Below, in pieces: positions 11,791 through 20,475 of a stretch of DNA of 64,000 nucleotides (positions within the stretch are counted from its first letter, which is position 1; every line of letters begins with the position of its first letter). The notes below the pieces were generated by a model. That model did not search any database, was not told where the DNA came from, and saw only the letters and a program-made list of their open reading frames with translations. Source of the stretch: Siphonodentalium dalli (Eukaryota > Mollusca > Scaphopoda > Gadilida > Siphonodentaliidae); NCBI GenBank assembly GCA_032622095.1, contig CP136065.1, positions 242,649,530 to 242,713,529 on the forward strand, in the 5' to 3' direction. The translations under genes and the position numbers were made by a program.

Positions 11791-13124
11791 CCCCCGGCAC
11801 AAATAACCATGCAGAGCGACACGAATGTCCCATGCATGCACAAATACCCCACACAAACACATACACCAAATAGGCATCGATACCCAACGTATAGGTTAAT
11901 GGCTGAAAACTGTACATTATTTCAGCAAATGGATTGATCAAATCCACATGCCCCAAAGCTACATGTTTTGGGATAGCGGCCCAACTAGGTCACAATAGTT
12001 ATGTTTGAATCTTCAGGTGTAAGATACTATATGTCCATACTACTTTCAGAAGGAACCCTCCTGGTTTTAAAACGAAAATTATTTGCTGATGAAAGTTAAT
12101 TTGTAGACATAAACTTTCAAGTGTCCTAGACTATACTATTAGAAGGTTCAGAATAAAAACTTCTAGCTTCGGTCGTCCAGAAATATCAGAATCTACTATG
12201 CGTCACGGTCTGGTGGCCGATCGTAAACTCCGTGTTTCACCAATTGTGAACGTTACGCGCGAATAGCGGGTTGTTTAATGCTGTCTTTAGTCGGGCATGT
12301 TTTGTGTCTCATTATCAACTAACAAAATCGCAGTCTTATGTTACACGGATTTCGTTTGGAAATAGAACATAGCCGGTTGACTAATGGATAATAATTGAAC
12401 CGCATCGGACTCAGAGAAGTATAGTATGTTACAGAGAAGTGTAGTAGGTTACAGAAAATTATTGCATGTTCCGATTAATGGGCCAGGTTTAAAGTTTTAT
12501 CAATCTCTCTACTACCGTTCCTTTTTCTTGTGTGTCCATTTGGTTTGTCCTTGTTCTTGTCTGTATTATCCGTTTTCACTTTCATAAATTCAAATACCGT
12601 TCGGTTTAATTCAGGTTTGACAAATATTTCAGTCTAAAAACATATCACATATTGTTTTACGAATTATATCTATATTCAAATTCAAACAGCACCTGTCCCC
12701 ATTTGAATTCCAATAGAATATGACCCATATAGTTCATATAGATTATATCCACTTGACCATAAACACAGAACATGGACATACAGTATGTGTTATGTTATGC
12801 AATTATGGCAAATATTAAAAGGGGGTATCGGTCTGACAACTATAGGTAGGGTGCACGAACACCACACCGGCTCCCTGGACTGACACGAACACCACATCGG
12901 TTCCCTCGAGTGGTGGAAACAAACCAGTATAAAGAGTCGGCTGTTAATTTAAAATGAATATTTCGGCTATCTACGGTTCAACAAAAATAGTAAGGACAGT
13001 AGAACGGCTAATTATTCTTCCGCTATAGAAATGTGTAAACACGTGATAAAGGTATAAGGAATATATATGTTAAGCGATTTAACCTTCAAATTCACTGAGC
13101 TTCAGACTAGTTTTCTTATTATGT
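11791..13124. other. Interval without recognisable gene
   Basis: No long frame on either strand. A short repeat, GAAGTATAGTATGTTACAGA / GAAGTGTAGTAGGTTACAGA, lies near 12,416-12,455, and a repeated 'ACACGAACACCACA' near 12,853-12,895. Nothing else recognised. Confidence 0.4.
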
Positions 13125-13736
13125 TCTACTATATATTTTGAGACTTCCCTATATATGTGTATAAATATATATATATATGTACTTTATAGAATCGAAAACG
13201 GCTGGACCGATTGGGCTGTCACAACAAAACGGCACTGCGGGTTTAATCGCGTTGATAGTTAAAGAGCGTCCGTATCCGCAGTGTCGTTGATAAAGAGCGT
13301 CTATATACACGACGAGTACAAATACGGCTCCATTGACCGTCTCGAGGCGAAATTGCGTACTTAGGGCTTCCTAGGAATGGGGTAGATTTTCATCGCGTCA
13401 GTTTTTCCGCCCGATGTGATCTTGACCTTGAAACGGGTACCCGCAAATGATATATATGTGTGTGTCCTTTATAGACTCGAACCGATTGAGCTCAAACTTG
13501 CTACATACGGGAAGTGTCATGGACGTGTTAAATTGTGATCCCGACCTGACCTTGACCTTGAAAATGATCAATTCAAGGTCAAATCGTGTCAAATTGAAAA
13601 ACAAAAAATTAAATTAAAAAATTAACTAATTGAAAAACAAAAAATTTAATTAAAAAATTTATTAAATTTTTTTTTTTTTAAATACAAAATTGTCATGCTT
13701 CTGACGATTGCCGCCAGTGGCGGGCTAACCTGCTAG
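13125..13736 (+). mobile_element. Short Helitron-like non-autonomous element
   Basis: The 5' end TCTACTATATATTTTG matches the 5' end TCTATTATATATTTTGG of the elements at 28,963 and 30,404. Next comes the shared 'TCGAAAACGGC' block and a 'TGACCTTGACCTTGAA' core. Near the 3' end is a hairpin CCGCCA-G-TGGCGG, then GCTAACCTG and CTAG followed by T. TC start, subterminal hairpin and CTAG end before T are the diagnostic Helitron termini. It encodes no protein. Its AT-only tract (13,590-13,685) is internal low-complexity sequence. Confidence 0.7.
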
Positions 13737-14542
13737 TTTTATATAAACTGCATATGATTGTGAGCTGAGACCAAAATTCAGTCTAATTAGTAATGATGGT
13801 TATGGTGAAACACTTACGGTCATATGAGGTATGCACATCTTGAATCTTTATCTTGAAATTCACTCAGCTTTGATCAAGGCAACCAAGAGAATGTATATCG
13901 TCCTCGCAATTATTATTGATGAAATCTCACCTTCAAATATCACATAATAATGATCACAATAAAGATAACAAATGCAGTGTAATACATAAATAAGGTTAAG
14001 GGAGTAATTCTTCCCAAAAACTGTCTGATGAATTTGTACTTTTCTCCAATCCACAGTTATCTTAAATATGGGTTGCCGATTTGGAGTCATGCCCACACGG
14101 AAAATATTACTTCAAACAGAAAAAAGCTATGCGAACAGAGCACATAGGTGCCACACGGAGCATAATACTCGATAGGCTGGCAGCTGGAAAGAATTAACTT
14201 CTGGAACGACTTTTACTTCTAATATATACACATGGAACTCATTGGAAACAAAATAGCAAGAACATCTTATTTCGAAGTCGATTCAAAAACAGTTGACAAA
14301 TACATATTTATCGCATTACTCGACAAAGTTTAGATACAACAGTTCCTTTTGTCAAGACTGTACACCGGTATAGCAAACCCATGACCTCATCATCACTGTT
14401 ATACAATCTGGAATGTTCACTTTATATTTTGGCGGGAAGAAACGAGAACTTACTTCCGAGATGACGGTAACATGAATAAACACGTTTTTTTGACCTTACG
14501 TTCGGTTGATGTGTATAGTTATCAAGTATAATATTGAGGAGG
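13737..14542. other. Interval without recognisable gene
   Basis: A 78-codon reverse frame (13,860-14,096) has one hydrophobic stretch and no recognisable motif. Nothing else is supported. Confidence 0.35.
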
Positions 14543-14800
14543 TTCTGATTGATTGATTGATTGATTGGGGTTTAACGTCGTTTTAGCAATAAAGCCATAT
14601 CACGACGAAAAGATACAGATTATCAAATTCGAGTGAAGCAACTGTGAATAGAAATGACAGTGAATTAGACTAAAACGAAACAGATTATATACAACTAAAA
14701 ACACCCAAATCAGAGCGGGAGTGCTCGATTGAGGCCAAAACCATTTAGAAACTGACCATTGTGTAAACACATATAAAACAGAATATCAAAACACATAGCA
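14543..14800 (+). repeat. Interspersed repeat with GATT run and TTTAACGTCGTTTT motif
   Basis: A (GATT)n run leads into GGGGTTTAACGTCGTTTT, then AGCAATAAAGCCATATCACG. From general knowledge, repeats with a 'TTTAACGTCGTTT' head and a 'CACGACG' block are widespread in mollusc genomes. That is the main taxonomic clue here. Non-coding. The 3' limit is approximate. Confidence 0.55.
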
Positions 14801-14987
14801 ATACTGTTTAGAAAACAGCAAACGTAAAACCTACATGAAATGTTTTCATCAAATATAAATACTGTATTAATACTTTCGTATATTAAACTATTTTCAGTAG
14901 TTGAGTAAGTTGTTATACTCGCTCCTGTGAAGACTCATCAGATATTTATGATATCTGATTAATCTGGCATGTGTCTTAATTAGTTCG
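14801..14987. other. Interval flanking the non-LTR retrotransposon remnant
   Basis: AT-rich sequence. It includes a short inverted repeat around 14,935-14,965 (CATCAGATATTT / ATATCTGATTAAT). No gene seen. Confidence 0.35.
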
Positions 14988-16216
14988 TCAAGTTGCCAAT
15001 CGGGTGGCTGGATCGTCCGTATGTAATCCCTTGCCCATATCCAAGAATTTACCCAAAATACAAGTGTACTCAGTCAAAGGTGGTTTTTTCTCGTGAAGCA
15101 TCTTTTCAAACTTTGAATGTTCAAAGTCCAACCTCTGCCTCTGAAAATCAAAAGACTTGACAGACCTTGGAGATTTTTGTTTTGGAACAACTGGATCAAC
15201 ATCCTCAGTTGATTTCGAAGCAGACGTAGAAACTGCAGGAGCTGTATCCATTGCATGTGAGACATGTTCAGGAACAGGAGAAATATCATTCTCCTGAACT
15301 TGTGTTGCTAATGATATACTGACGGATTTTGTTTGATTCTCTGCCTGAGTGCTGGCATTAACATACTTTTTCTTAGAAACGGCAGCCGAGTATGTGACTT
15401 GAGAAATTGATGGTCTGGCACCAACCAATTTCTTAGCATCCATGTACGATAAATGTTTCTCAGCCTTAAATCTTTGTATCTTGAATTAATAGTCCCAGAT
15501 GGGACATGAACGAACCATTGCAGCATGTGAACCTTGACAGTTCGAACATTTTTTAGGATTTTTACAATCCTTATAATCATGACCAGAAACAAATGGTTTC
15601 TTTACTTTTACAATATCCCTGGCCATAGCCATAGCCCTGGCATTTAAAACATCGTAATGGATTCGGAACGTACGTACATATATTGATGTTCATGTACCCA
15701 ACCTTCAATGTCGGTGGATGTTCGCACTGATTGAAGATCAGGAGATAACTATTCAGAGGAACTCGAATACCATCAACAGTTTTTGTTAATCGACCGACTT
15801 CTGTAACTCCATGTGGTGCCAACTCTGCCAATATCTCCGATTACGAAGAATCAGCTATATCGCGGGTCCACAACGCAGCTCTGCTACTATTTAATGTCTT
15901 ATGAGGAGTAACCAATACTGGTGTTTGTGCAATAGTTGTTAACTCTAGCAGAGCATCAGATTGAACTTTCTTTGATCATTCAATCAAGAGCCACTTATTG
16001 GCCCAGCCCTGATTGGTTTGACAGATTCAATTGTCCAGCAATACTTTGTAGCGTTTTATCGATAACAAAGATAAGACGTTTCACATTTGGGTCGAAGCCA
16101 AGAACCAAGTACTGTGGGAATACCACAGCATCATTGGAATTTGGCGATTCATCAATCTTACGTTTGTTTGTTTGTTTTTTGTTTGAGTTGCCATACAAAA
16201 CGCAAAATATCGACAA
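14988..16216 (-). pseudogene. Non-LTR retrotransposon ORF1 (zinc-knuckle nucleic-acid-binding protein), degraded
   Basis: Read on the minus strand from 16,216 down to 14,988, this is the Gag-like first ORF of a jockey/CR1-type LINE, which packages element RNA for target-primed reverse transcription. The N-terminal part (16,216-15,995) has the 'VVFPQYLVL' and 'FVIDKTLQSIAG' type sequence. The middle (15,831-15,577) has YVPNPLRCFKC, leading into a zinc knuckle CX2CX9C whose usual His is Tyr. After a frameshift near 15,585 follow SGHDYKDC and CSNCQGSHAAMVRSC, the second and third knuckles. A stop near 15,487 interrupts the frame before 'FKIQRFKAEKHLSYMDAKKL'. The C-terminal 151 codons (15,443-14,988) are intact. 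At least two frameshifts and several stops make it a pseudogene. No ORF2 follows. Confidence 0.75.
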
Positions 16217-16800
16217 CTAGCCCAGCAGCCGCCGTGGAATACCCTTCAAATTATGGTCGGGCCGAAGACTGGTACAGAGCTGAAGCGGTGACCCGTTTTG
16301 CCACTGCATATAGCAGCCTCCCGGTATCTCCCCACAGTGAGACAGGCGTGAACAATACTGAAATCAACACTCAACAATCATCAGGACGAACACAACAGAG
16401 ACAAGAGAGAACAGAAACAGCATACATGAAATCACAGGCCACAATACGTCAAACATCAGACGAGCAAGACAACATATAACCAAAAATGAATCTGAAACAC
16501 TGTGGAGAGGCGTGACTAGCCGATTGATTGAGCCGGGTCAACTCAACCACCCGTCTTGAAGAGATGTAGGACTGAATACGACCATGAGCTAAGTCGCATC
16601 CGTAGGTCGGTGCCCCACGTGATACGACAGCCCTAGTACCTCCAGGACTCATACACCACACCTCACGGGATGCACCCCACGGCAAACAGGGTGCCACATT
16701 AGGGGATTTTTACCCCTCGCAGTGCGGCGGTAGGCCTATTCCACCCCGGGCCAACACGGGAGGGGGAGGAGGTTGGAGGGTGGCACGTAGATCCATATAT
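16217..16800 (-). mobile_element. 5' UTR region of the non-LTR retrotransposon
   Basis: On the minus strand this lies directly upstream of ORF1. It is the only GC-rich stretch nearby (16,500-16,770) and begins near a 'CCTCCTCCCCCTCCCGTGTT' run, as expected for an internal-promoter 5' UTR. The forward frame at 16,087-16,479 is an antisense shadow. Confidence 0.45.
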
Positions 16801-16832
16801 CGATATCGGAATGTTTCAACCTTATATTTGAT

Positions 16833-17039
16833 TCATTGATCAATCGGTAACCAGTAAAGATTTGTCATGTCCACTGTGATATGGTCATATTTTAACCGGC
16901 ACTTCACCACACGCGCATCACTGTTCACAAGGTAATGCAGTCGGTTTGTGTGTTTCCTGGGCAACCGAGCAAGACAGTGGTCGCAATAATCAACCCGGGA
17001 TAGAACAAATGAAGATGTCGGCTTCTTTACTGCGTTCAA
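16833..17039 (-). pseudogene. Non-LTR retrotransposon reverse transcriptase, C-terminal fragment
   Basis: Sixty-eight codons carry 'SRVDYCDHCLARLPRKHTN' and, towards the end, 'KYDHITVDMTNLYWLPID'. This resembles the conserved region after the RT thumb in jockey/CR1-clade LINEs (consensus S.LDYCN.LL..LP....L..LQ and H.TP.L..LHWLP). The core RT with its catalytic aspartates is absent. It lies upstream, on the same strand, of the 5' UTR and ORF1 at 16,800-14,988, so it is the 3' part of another copy. Confidence 0.65.
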
Positions 17040-17733
17040 TGATACGCCAGATCTATTGAACGTGGCTTGGCAAATGCTACTTACCTACCTGTTCATTGAT
17101 AGTCCAGATAAACACCCATATGCTTGGCTGTGATGTAATCTATACCTATTTCGACTATCTCTGTATGCACACGTTTTAGTATAGTTTTTGCTGGTGAATA
17201 AAATTTCAGTTTTATCACTGTTAAGTTTTAACATGTTGATTGTCATCCACTATTTAACGATAAGATACAACGCTTAAAGGGGTACTGTACGCCATTTTCA
17301 ATAAATTTCCGGTGATAACAACGATCTAATATCGATACTATATAGAAAACTAAGTAATTTGAGTCGAACATGTGTTTTGTAAACGTTCCGGTTAATAGGT
17401 TATTTTAAAATCAAAGTTAATAATTTGATCTAAATTTAATTTATGGCTGGAGTCATAAATTAAATTACGAATTTCCGTGTACAAGACGTAATCAAAATAA
17501 TTCACGGATAGCGTGGCACACATGATCGTGTAAAAATTATGTTGACAATGGGCGTACACTCAAGCCACTCACTGACTAGTGACTATTCAATGACTTAATG
17601 GGTATATGGGACTAGTATGCATATAATGTAACATTTATTTGATACATTTGCTTGTAAACAATATTTGGGACAAATAGCAAAATTTCTGTTTCCATGGCAA
17701 CGAGGCGTGAATTTTATTGAATGTGGAAACTAG
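17040..17733. other. Interval without recognisable gene
   Basis: AT-rich with a 'GGGGTACTGTACGCCATTTTC' type motif near 17,278. No frame above 60 codons and no feature recognised. Confidence 0.4.
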
Positions 17734-18350
17734 GTGTTAAATTGCGTATATGGCGAGAATTATTTCCATTATCTCAAATATTATGTTGGTTTGTATGAAC
17801 ACCCACTTTTGAAAAGATGTTCACCTCTTGGGAAGTTCAAGGTCATATGTAAAGGTCAAGGTCATTGCAAAATATGTGTGTTTTTTCCGATGTTATCATA
17901 TAACTTTGACCCACTTGATTGAAATTTGAAGATACTGAGATACGAGGATATATTTAAAATAATACTGAGGACTACCGCTTTGTGCCGAATTATAGATTTA
18001 CCAATAATGTCAACTCATTCCCAAGTTATAGACCTTCAAAATTGGTGCTACCCTTTGGTAATAGACAAGAGACATGGTTATATAAGAGAGCGGCCAGTAG
18101 ATGAAAAGGGCCACATTTAAAGAGTTTAATGCAAATTCGTATATAACTGATTATTATATACCATTGGAAAGCTTGTCGATTGTCCATTATTATTACCCCA
18201 GTACCCCTGTTGCAGTGAGCAAAATTGGAAAGGAAAATTTAGATATTATTGTTGCCATTGCAACAGATACTATTTTTGTCAAAAAGGTCAAATTTAAAAA
18301 TATAATTGGTCTGGGTAAGATTAGTTCATATACATATACATATGGGTGAA
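17734..18350 (+). repeat. Probable interspersed repeat with AAGGTCAAGGTCAT motif
   Basis: 'GTTCAAGGTCATATGTAAAG' runs into 'GTCAAGGTCATTGC', and 'GCAACAGATACTATTTTTGT' with 'CAAAAAGGTCAAATTT' lies further on. Such 'AAGGTCAAGGTCA' motifs are typical of mollusc non-autonomous repeats, though only one copy is in the window. Three short forward frames (62 to 82 codons) overlap each other's ends in different frames and show no known domain. Confidence 0.35.
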
Positions 18351-18594
18351 GGTCCTACACAATTTTCCGCCTACTGCTATGTTTATAGGTCGAGGTAAAA
18401 CATAATGCTCAAGGTCATTCGGGAAAAGTTGATAACATTGTTTTTGCTCACATCAAAGCAAATACAATAACATATTCAACTAGAAGTCTGATTCCATCAA
18501 ATCGGATATACTTCCATGGTATCGACATCCAATGGGTGTACTATACGTGTAGGTTTGTTCCTATTCTGTCTGACATTTTTAATAATAATTTAGT

Positions 18595-18720
18595 GATGCG
18601 GACCGGACCGGACCACCTTGGTTGGTCCGGTCCACTACCAAGGCGGTCCAGTCCGGTCTGGTCCAGTCTATTCCGGTCCGGTACACATGCCTGGACCGGT
18701 CAAAAACGGTTCGGTCCACC
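18595..18720 (+). repeat. GGACCGG/CCGGTCC-rich block
   Basis: About twelve occurrences of GGACCGG, GGTCCGG or a close variant occur in 125 bp. These words are largely self-complementary, so the block can fold on either strand. It is sharply GC-rich against an AT-rich background. Not coding. Confidence 0.7.
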
Positions 18721-18857
18721 TATAATAGGTTATATGTTAATGAATTATCTGTTTTCTCAAAGTTTGTACCTGTATAGTACACACTATAAGGTTACTGAGT
18801 CCAGTGCATTGCAATGAGTCCATATGTGTTAAAACTTACATTGTTTGCCGATTGTAT

Positions 18858-19049
18858 GTTGTTGTTGATACAAATGTCAATGCAATTATGAGTGATTTCA
18901 ATATGCACACTCTATTGTATAGGTAAAAAATTGGCGCGGCGGCAGTGAGGGGGTGAGGGGGCCGCACGCGCGCCAATTTTTTACCTATACAATAGAGTGT
19001 GCATATTGAAATCACTCATAATTGCATTGACATTTGTATCAACAACAAC
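18858..19049. repeat. Perfect 81-bp inverted repeat with 30-bp spacer
   Basis: The left arm 18,858-18,938 and right arm 18,969-19,049 are exact reverse complements, from GTTGTTGTTGATAC to TTGGCGCG and back. The spacer is G-rich (GCGGCAGTGAGGGGGTGAGG and onward). About 44 bp of the right arm recur at 20,254-20,297 inside a frame coding a membrane segment. The palindrome is thus an inverted duplication of part of the virus-like module, or two element termini lying head to head. Confidence 0.95.
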
Positions 19050-19210
19050 AACAACTACAACAACAACAACAACAGCCGCCGCCGCCGCCGGCGGCGTTGA
19101 CGTGCGCGTTACTAGGACTGACCCGCAGTTTATAAGGGTATACGTCTTGGATGGTAATTTGGCGCCTATAAAAATTACTACTTCAGAGTACACTTTGAAC
19201 TTTAGCCGGA

Positions 19211-19432
19211 ATGGGGACTCCGTACTATTATGACTTTGATCTTAATAAATATGTACCCTACGATGACTCGAATGACCTACCCAAGACTGAAGCGAAACCT
19301 GATAAACTTATAAGGAAACCCGTAGCTAAGAAGATACAAGTTAAAGAGATAAAAGGAAGAAGAGCGAAGAAGACAAACACTGGAAAAGTTAAAAAGGAAA
19401 CTCCAAACGACATATTCACTGAACTAAAATGA
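19211..19432 (+). CDS. Small basic protein of the virus-like module (unknown function)
   Basis: A 73-codon frame from an ATG. The N-terminus is tyrosine/aspartate-rich (MGTPYYYDFDLNKYVPYD), followed by a strongly basic tail with many Lys-Lys and Lys-Arg pairs. I do not recognise the family. The stop overlaps the ATG of the next ORF as ATGA, an arrangement common in compact viral genomes that also arises by a frameshift within one gene. It lies between the 81-bp inverted repeat and a 3' block shared with the ATPase gene, so it probably belongs to the same element. A core-like or DNA-binding role would fit its composition, but that is a guess. Confidence 0.45.
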   Translation: MGTPYYYDFDLNKYVPYDDSNDLPKTEAKPDKLIRKPVAKKIQVKEIKGRRAKKTNTGKVKKETPNDIFTELK

Positions 19433-19632
19433 TTAATTTACCTAAATTTTCGAAGGCTATTGAAAGGCCTGTGGATAAAGTGGACAAATATATGAAGAAT
19501 GGTTTTGAAGATCGTGATGCAGTGAAAATGTCAATATTAAAGTACAGACCATTGCTAGAAAAGTTCATGGACGAAAAAAATGACACATCTGACGAAAGTG
19601 ATGACAATTCGGACGAAAGTGACAGTGAATAG
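19429..19632 (+). CDS. Small acidic-tailed protein sharing the ATPase gene's C-terminal module
   Basis: A 67-codon frame whose start overlaps the previous stop (ATGA). From codon 15 it is almost identical to the last 53 codons of the gene at 20,476-22,227: DKV(D/E)KYMKNGFEDRDAV, then a basic/hydrophobic stretch, then a Ser/Asp/Glu-rich tail ending DNSDESDSE. The DNA match covers 19,473-19,810 and 22,068-22,404, running through the stop and AATAAA. Either a module was duplicated onto two genes, or this is a deletion derivative of the ATPase gene. Function unknown; acidic serine tails often mediate binding to basic proteins. Confidence 0.5.
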   Translation: MINLPKFSKAIERPVDKVDKYMKNGFEDRDAVKMSILKYRPLLEKFMDEKNDTSDESDDNSDESDSE

Positions 19633-19639
19633 TTAATAT

Positions 19640-19645
19640 AATAAA
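19640..19645 (+). terminator. AATAAA polyadenylation signal after the small ORFs
   Basis: AATAAA lies 8 nt after the stop of the 19,429 ORF, the same spacing as after the ATPase gene. Such tight spacing is typical of virus-like compact genes. Confidence 0.5.
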
Positions 19646-19737
19646 TTGTAGTATGTACCACATGTCATGTTATTTTTCTCTTTTTTCCTTGCCTCACTTG
19701 CTTTTTTCGGTGGCGCTCACCACCGTACCCACATAGC

Positions 19738-19780
19738 TTTCCGATGAATGGCAACAAGCCATATTTTTGACTAAATCCTG
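19738..19780 (+). repeat. 43-nt match to the core of a mariner-like MITE, copy 1
   Basis: GCTTTCCGATGAATGGCAAC leading to AAGCCATATTT and GACTAAATCCTGA matches the interior of the TA-flanked palindromic elements at 60,562 and 62,230. It lies in the 3' flank of the small ORFs. No terminal repeats are present here. Confidence 0.7.
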
Positions 19781-19883
19781 AATTTTGTTTAATTTTTGAA
19801 GTTTTTTGAATTTTTTTGGACATGTCCAACCGGTATACAAATAAACCGACGCGTGGGCGGAGAATATAGGTCAAACTGTCTAG

Positions 19884-20387
19884 AGTATCACCAACAGGAG
19901 TACTGCAGAGAATGTAGGTCGTGTACTTCGGATAGAGTTATCGTTCCTGATCTGGGGGGCCAAACAGGGTGGGTATCATCATTTTTACCTAAGAACAATA
20001 ACTCCACAACAGCAGCCACAACAACAACAACAACAACAGCACCATCAGCCGCCGCAACAACAACAACAACAACAACAGCAACAACAACAACAACAACATC
20101 AACAACACCCCGGTGTAAGAAAAGTAAAGACTTATCTGTCAAAAGATACAATAGCAGTCATTGGTCAGCTCAGTACCCAATCGGCACGAAGCCGGAGGTC
20201 AACTCAGTACACAATGGATTTCATCATGTCACCAGGTTACACATATCTATATAATAGAGTGTGCATGTTGAAATCACTCATAATTGCATTGACATTTGGA
20301 TGGGTAGGTTGTATTGTAGCCAATGTGATAAATTTGTATCCAGTACAAACAACACGAAGAGACGTTGTGAATGACAGCCTGAACTAG
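19884..20387 (+). CDS. Open frame with polyglutamine tract and a membrane segment (unknown)
   Basis: One frame stays open for 167 codons between TAG at 19,881 and TAG at 20,385. It runs through 'AKQGGYHHFYL', a Gln-rich tract (20,004-20,105), 'GVRKVKTYLSKDTIAVIGQL' and a hydrophobic helix (about 20,274-20,340, CMLKSLIIALTFGWVGCIVA), ending RRDVVNDSLN. The first ATG in the conserved part is at 20,214; an earlier start might come from an upstream exon. The helix region recurs in the 18,969-19,036 arm of the palindrome in a readable frame, so it is part of the duplicated module. I do not recognise a family. A membrane or virion-surface protein is possible but unproven. The frame coding poly-Thr here is a shadow. 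Confidence 0.45.
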   Translation, partial: SITNRSTAENVGRVLRIELSFLIWGAKQGGYHHFYLRTITPQQQPQQQQQQQHHQPPQQQQQQQQQQQQQQHQQHPGVRKVKTYLSKDTIAVIGQLSTQSARSRRSTQYTMDFIMSPGYTYLYNRVCMLKSLIIALTFGWVGCIVANVINLYPVQTTRRDVVNDSLN

Positions 20388-20421
20388 TGAACTAGTCCAC
20401 CACTTTCCCTTGTTTCTGTTC

Positions 20422-20430
20422 TATATAAAT
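20422..20430 (+). promoter_or_regulatory. TATA box upstream of the ATPase gene
   Basis: TATATAAAT lies 46 nt before the ATG at 20,476. That leaves room for a transcription start near 20,450 and a very short leader. The same spacing logic applies to many small viral genes. Confidence 0.45.
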
Positions 20431-20475
20431 ATCGGTGTATAGAAGAACGATCGATTTCACTGATTATATAGGAAA

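Larger units (their letters stand above)
19473..19985 (+). repeat. Direct repeat unit shared with the 3' part of the ATPase region, copy 1
   Basis: 19,473-19,810 matches 22,068-22,404 at near identity. 19,812-19,985 then matches 22,795-22,925 more loosely (CGTGGGCGGA, GTCGTGTACTTCG, ATCGTTCCTGA, CCAAACAGGGTGG in the same order). In copy 2 the two blocks are separated by a TTTTTGAAA simple repeat and a reverse copy of the repeat at 1-260. Together they argue for a tandem duplication of a larger virus-like module. Confidence 0.85.

Noticed and set aside
19796-20254. Poly-threonine protein in the CAA tract
   Set aside because: It is the shifted frame of the same repeat; the Gln frame continues into a membrane helix shared with the palindrome arm.
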